From positions 1 through 45,193 of the forward strand of contig NZ_JBKKHQ010000002.1 in NCBI RefSeq assembly GCF_046614695.1: a DNA stretch of 45,193 bases, read 5' to 3'. Made by a program: the position numbers and the translations under genes. The stretch comes from Pokkaliibacter sp046614695 (GTDB lineage: Bacteria; Pseudomonadota; Gammaproteobacteria; Pseudomonadales; Balneatricaceae). This document shows positions 43,551 to 45,193 of this stretch, one piece after another. The number at the start of each line of letters is the position of its first letter. The stretch's first letter is position 1. The notes beneath the pieces are model-generated. The model saw only the letters and a program-made list of their open reading frames with translations. It had not been told where the DNA came from and did no database searches.

Positions 43551-44978
43551 TTAAGAAGAACAGCTGATCTCCAGATGCTTACCCCATTCTGGTGGCCTAA
43601 GAGCATAATGCTGGTTGTCAGACTGCTCAGCGAATGGCTGACTCATTACCAGCAACAAGCGCTCCACCTCTGACATATCACCCTGCTCAGCCTTTTCAAT
43701 GGCTTGCTGAAGCAAATAGTTTCTTAAGACAAAGCGGGGATTAAACTCATCCATGCGCGCCTGAATCTCAACCTCCACACTTGCAAGCGCGGTATAGCGA
43801 TCAATCCATTCATCAATGGCTTCAAGGTCTCGACACTCAGAGCGCAATAGCTCAAGCGACCCTTCACGTCCCCACTGACTTAAAGAGCGCAAACTCAGGC
43901 TGTAGTCCATCTGGTTGGCAGCGAGGATATTCAGAAAACCTTTGAGACATTCATGATGCTCTGCATCCATGCCGGAAAAGCCCAGTTTGGCTGCCATTAA
44001 AGCGTTAAAGTGGTTTACTAAAACACCCTCATAGCTATTCAGCGCTTTCAGAATTGCCTCTTTACCGATAAACCCGGACAAGGCTCTGGCAAGGCATTGC
44101 AAGTTCCAGTGCGCAACCACCGGTTGTCGATAAAAGCTGTAGCGCCCTTCATAATCAGAGTGATTACAGATATGTCGTGGATTGTAGTCATCAAGAAAAG
44201 CATAGGGGCCAAAGTCAAACGTCTCGCCAACAATTGAGAAGTTGTCGGTATTCATGACACCATGGCAGAAACCATACGCTTGCCAGCCTGCAATCATTTT
44301 GGCTGTCTTTTCCACAATCGAAGCAAACATTGCCCCTATCGGATCAACCTCTTGCAGGCAATGGGGAAAGTACGTCTCGAGGACAAAATCAACCAGCTTT
44401 TTTAGCTCATACTGCTGCTGAGTGAAATAAAAGAACTCGAAATGTCCAAAACGAATGTGCGTCGTGGCCATCCGAACAATAAGGGCCGCACGCTCTTCTT
44501 TCTCACGATATACCGGCTCGTCACTCCCCAGAAGACAGAGTGCACGGGTTGTCGGCAACCCTAAAGCCGCCAAATACTCCGAACCAAGAAACTCACGAAT
44601 ACTCGAGCGCAGCACTGCCCTGCCATCACCGCGGCGTGAGAAAGGAGTCATCCCAGCCCCCTTCAGATGCAGTTCAAAAGTTTGCTGGCGAGCACCTGTA
44701 ACTTCGCCCAGCAGAAGCCCGCGCCCATCGCCAAGCTGCGGTGTATAGCCACCAAACTGATGCCCTGAATAGACCATGGCCAGTGGATCCGCCGACGGGT
44801 TATGGCCAGAGCAAAGCTGCAAAAGGGCCTCACGGCCCTCCTGGTTTAACTCAAGATTCATTTCCCGTGCGGCAGAATCGCTGCCACATAGCCACCGAAA
44901 TCCCTCAGGAATATCAGGCTGCTGCCGGGAGTAAAAACTCTCCGGCAGCGTGGCAAAACGGTTAATAAAATTAAGCAT
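43551..44978 (-). CDS. selO: Protein adenylyltransferase SelO (YdiU/UPF0061 family)
   Basis: Pseudokinase-fold enzyme that transfers AMP to Ser/Thr/Tyr of proteins, linked to oxidative stress. The 475-residue protein shows the family's MVYSGHQFGGYTPQLGDGRG, LKGAGMTPFSRRGDGRAVLRSSIREFL, GVMNTDNFSIVGETFDFGPYAFLDDYNP (nucleotide and metal site) and NQMDYSLSLRSL-type segments. The C-terminal Sec/Cys found in some members appears as CSS at the end. Its start overlaps the stop of the upstream gene by eight bases, suggesting coupled translation. Confidence 0.95.
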   Translation of the reverse strand: MLNFINRFATLPESFYSRQQPDIPEGFRWLCGSDSAAREMNLELNQEGREALLQLCSGHNPSADPLAMVYSGHQFGGYTPQLGDGRGLLLGEVTGARQQTFELHLKGAGMTPFSRRGDGRAVLRSSIREFLGSEYLAALGLPTTRALCLLGSDEPVYREKEERAALIVRMATTHIRFGHFEFFYFTQQQYELKKLVDFVLETYFPHCLQEVDPIGAMFASIVEKTAKMIAGWQAYGFCHGVMNTDNFSIVGETFDFGPYAFLDDYNPRHICNHSDYEGRYSFYRQPVVAHWNLQCLARALSGFIGKEAILKALNSYEGVLVNHFNALMAAKLGFSGMDAEHHECLKGFLNILAANQMDYSLSLRSLSQWGREGSLELLRSECRDLEAIDEWIDRYTALASVEVEIQARMDEFNPRFVLRNYLLQQAIEKAEQGDMSEVERLLLVMSQPFAEQSDNQHYALRPPEWGKHLEISCSS

Positions 44979-45193
44979 CTTTCTTGCTGCTGTTATCCGA
45001 TTCTTCTGCCTCAGGCTTATCAGTCGACTTAACTAACTCTTGTGAGTCTGCAGTCTCAGACTGTAGATCTGCATTCGCCTCTTCGACTTCGCCCGAAGCA
45101 GTTTCCACAGTTTCCGCAGTTTCCGCAGTTTCCGCAGTTTCCGCAGTTTCCGCAGTTTCCGCAGTTTCCGCAGTTTCCGCAGTTTCCGCAGTT
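44971..45193 (-). CDS. 3' end of a gene with Glu-Thr-Ala repeats (runs off the window end)
   Basis: On the minus strand an open frame enters from the window edge and stops at TAA 44971-44973, eight bases into selO. Its first visible part is the tripeptide E-T-A repeated about ten times, coded by a 9-bp unit, followed by an acidic, low-complexity tail (SGEVEEANADLQSETADSQEL... ending SSKKDA). No domain is visible in what remains, so the product cannot be named. It is read in the same direction as selO and overlaps its start, which argues it is a real, co-transcribed gene. Confidence 0.72.
   Translation of the reverse strand, partial: TAETAETAETAETAETAETAETAETAETVETASGEVEEANADLQSETADSQELVKSTDKPEAEESDNSSKKDA
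45098..45193 (-). repeat. 9-bp tandem repeat (GCAGTTTCC unit)
   Basis: The unit GCAGTTTCC runs from 45098 to the window edge, about 10.7 copies. The second copy starts with A, and from 45116 on about 8.7 copies are identical. On the minus strand each unit codes Glu-Thr-Ala, so copy-number change keeps the reading frame. The array may continue past the edge. Confidence 0.95.

Noticed and set aside
45098..45193. Tandem repeats as a CRISPR array
   Set aside because: Units are 9 bp and contiguous with no spacers; they are in-frame codon repeats.
1..45193. tRNA genes, insertion sequences, prophage or integrase attachment sites
   Set aside because: Scanned the gaps on both strands and saw no cloverleaf with T-loop GGTTCRA, no transposase or integrase frame and no flanking target duplications.

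Overview
The window is about 45 kb of a gammaproteobacterial chromosome. It is dense, mostly housekeeping, with moderate GC and no transposase, phage, tRNA or CRISPR array that I could see. The gene set (dnaX preceded by a small SRP RNA, kdsA, glpK/glpD/glpR, tal, hutIUH, prmB-aroC-MFS, Smr-folE, cheV, gpsA, minCDE, selO) and the gene order around aroC/prmB/folE resemble Pseudomonas and the marine Oceanospirillales. That placement is inference from protein character and recalled synteny, not from a search.

Layout. 1-1323: dnaX (3' part outside the window) and the 4.5S SRP RNA, minus strand. 1581-6666: a PilZ-like small protein, kdsA, a large membrane protein joining a degenerate kinase domain to a formylglycine-enzyme-like domain, a small zinc-ribbon protein, and a secreted protein with two HdeA-like cysteine repeats. 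6716-10023: divergent glpK and glpD around a shared control region; the probable regulator glpR lies at 18432-19205. 10085-15434: a NUDIX protein, a FAN1-type VRR-NUC nuclease, an XPD/DinG-type helicase with a RecB-like nuclease domain, and a VanY-type peptidase, the last three with 4-nt start/stop overlaps. 15472-17540: a hypothetical, a GNAT acetyltransferase and transaldolase. 17541-18431 is a long gene-free stretch with a strong bidirectional terminator and several inverted repeats, where a small RNA could hide.

19238-25472: an Lrp-type regulator divergent from an aromatic aminotransferase, then a GspG-like pseudopilin two bases upstream of a GGDEF-EAL protein, then an NlpE-like lipoprotein. 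25558-30157: the histidine utilisation genes hutI-hutU-hutH, with a HutC-type operator upstream of hutI that is shared with a divergent DUF2927 secreted protein. 31141-35133: a minus-strand prmB-aroC-MFS-DUF6489-membrane protein run. 35259-38521: Smr protein, folE, DUF4892 protein and cheV. 38580-41259: gpsA-DUF4389-sixA-alpha/beta hydrolase, tightly packed. 41580-43473: minC-minD-minE. 43551-45193: selO, overlapped at its start by the 3' end of a gene that carries a 9-bp tandem repeat coding Glu-Thr-Ala units and runs off the window.

The glycerol genes form one regulon: GlpK phosphorylates glycerol, GlpD oxidises glycerol 3-phosphate to dihydroxyacetone phosphate, GlpR represses, and GpsA works in the opposite biosynthetic direction. 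The least explained items are the pseudokinase/FGE-like fusion, the pseudopilin/GGDEF-EAL pair, the FAN1/helicase/VanY operon, and the structured gene-free region next to tal.
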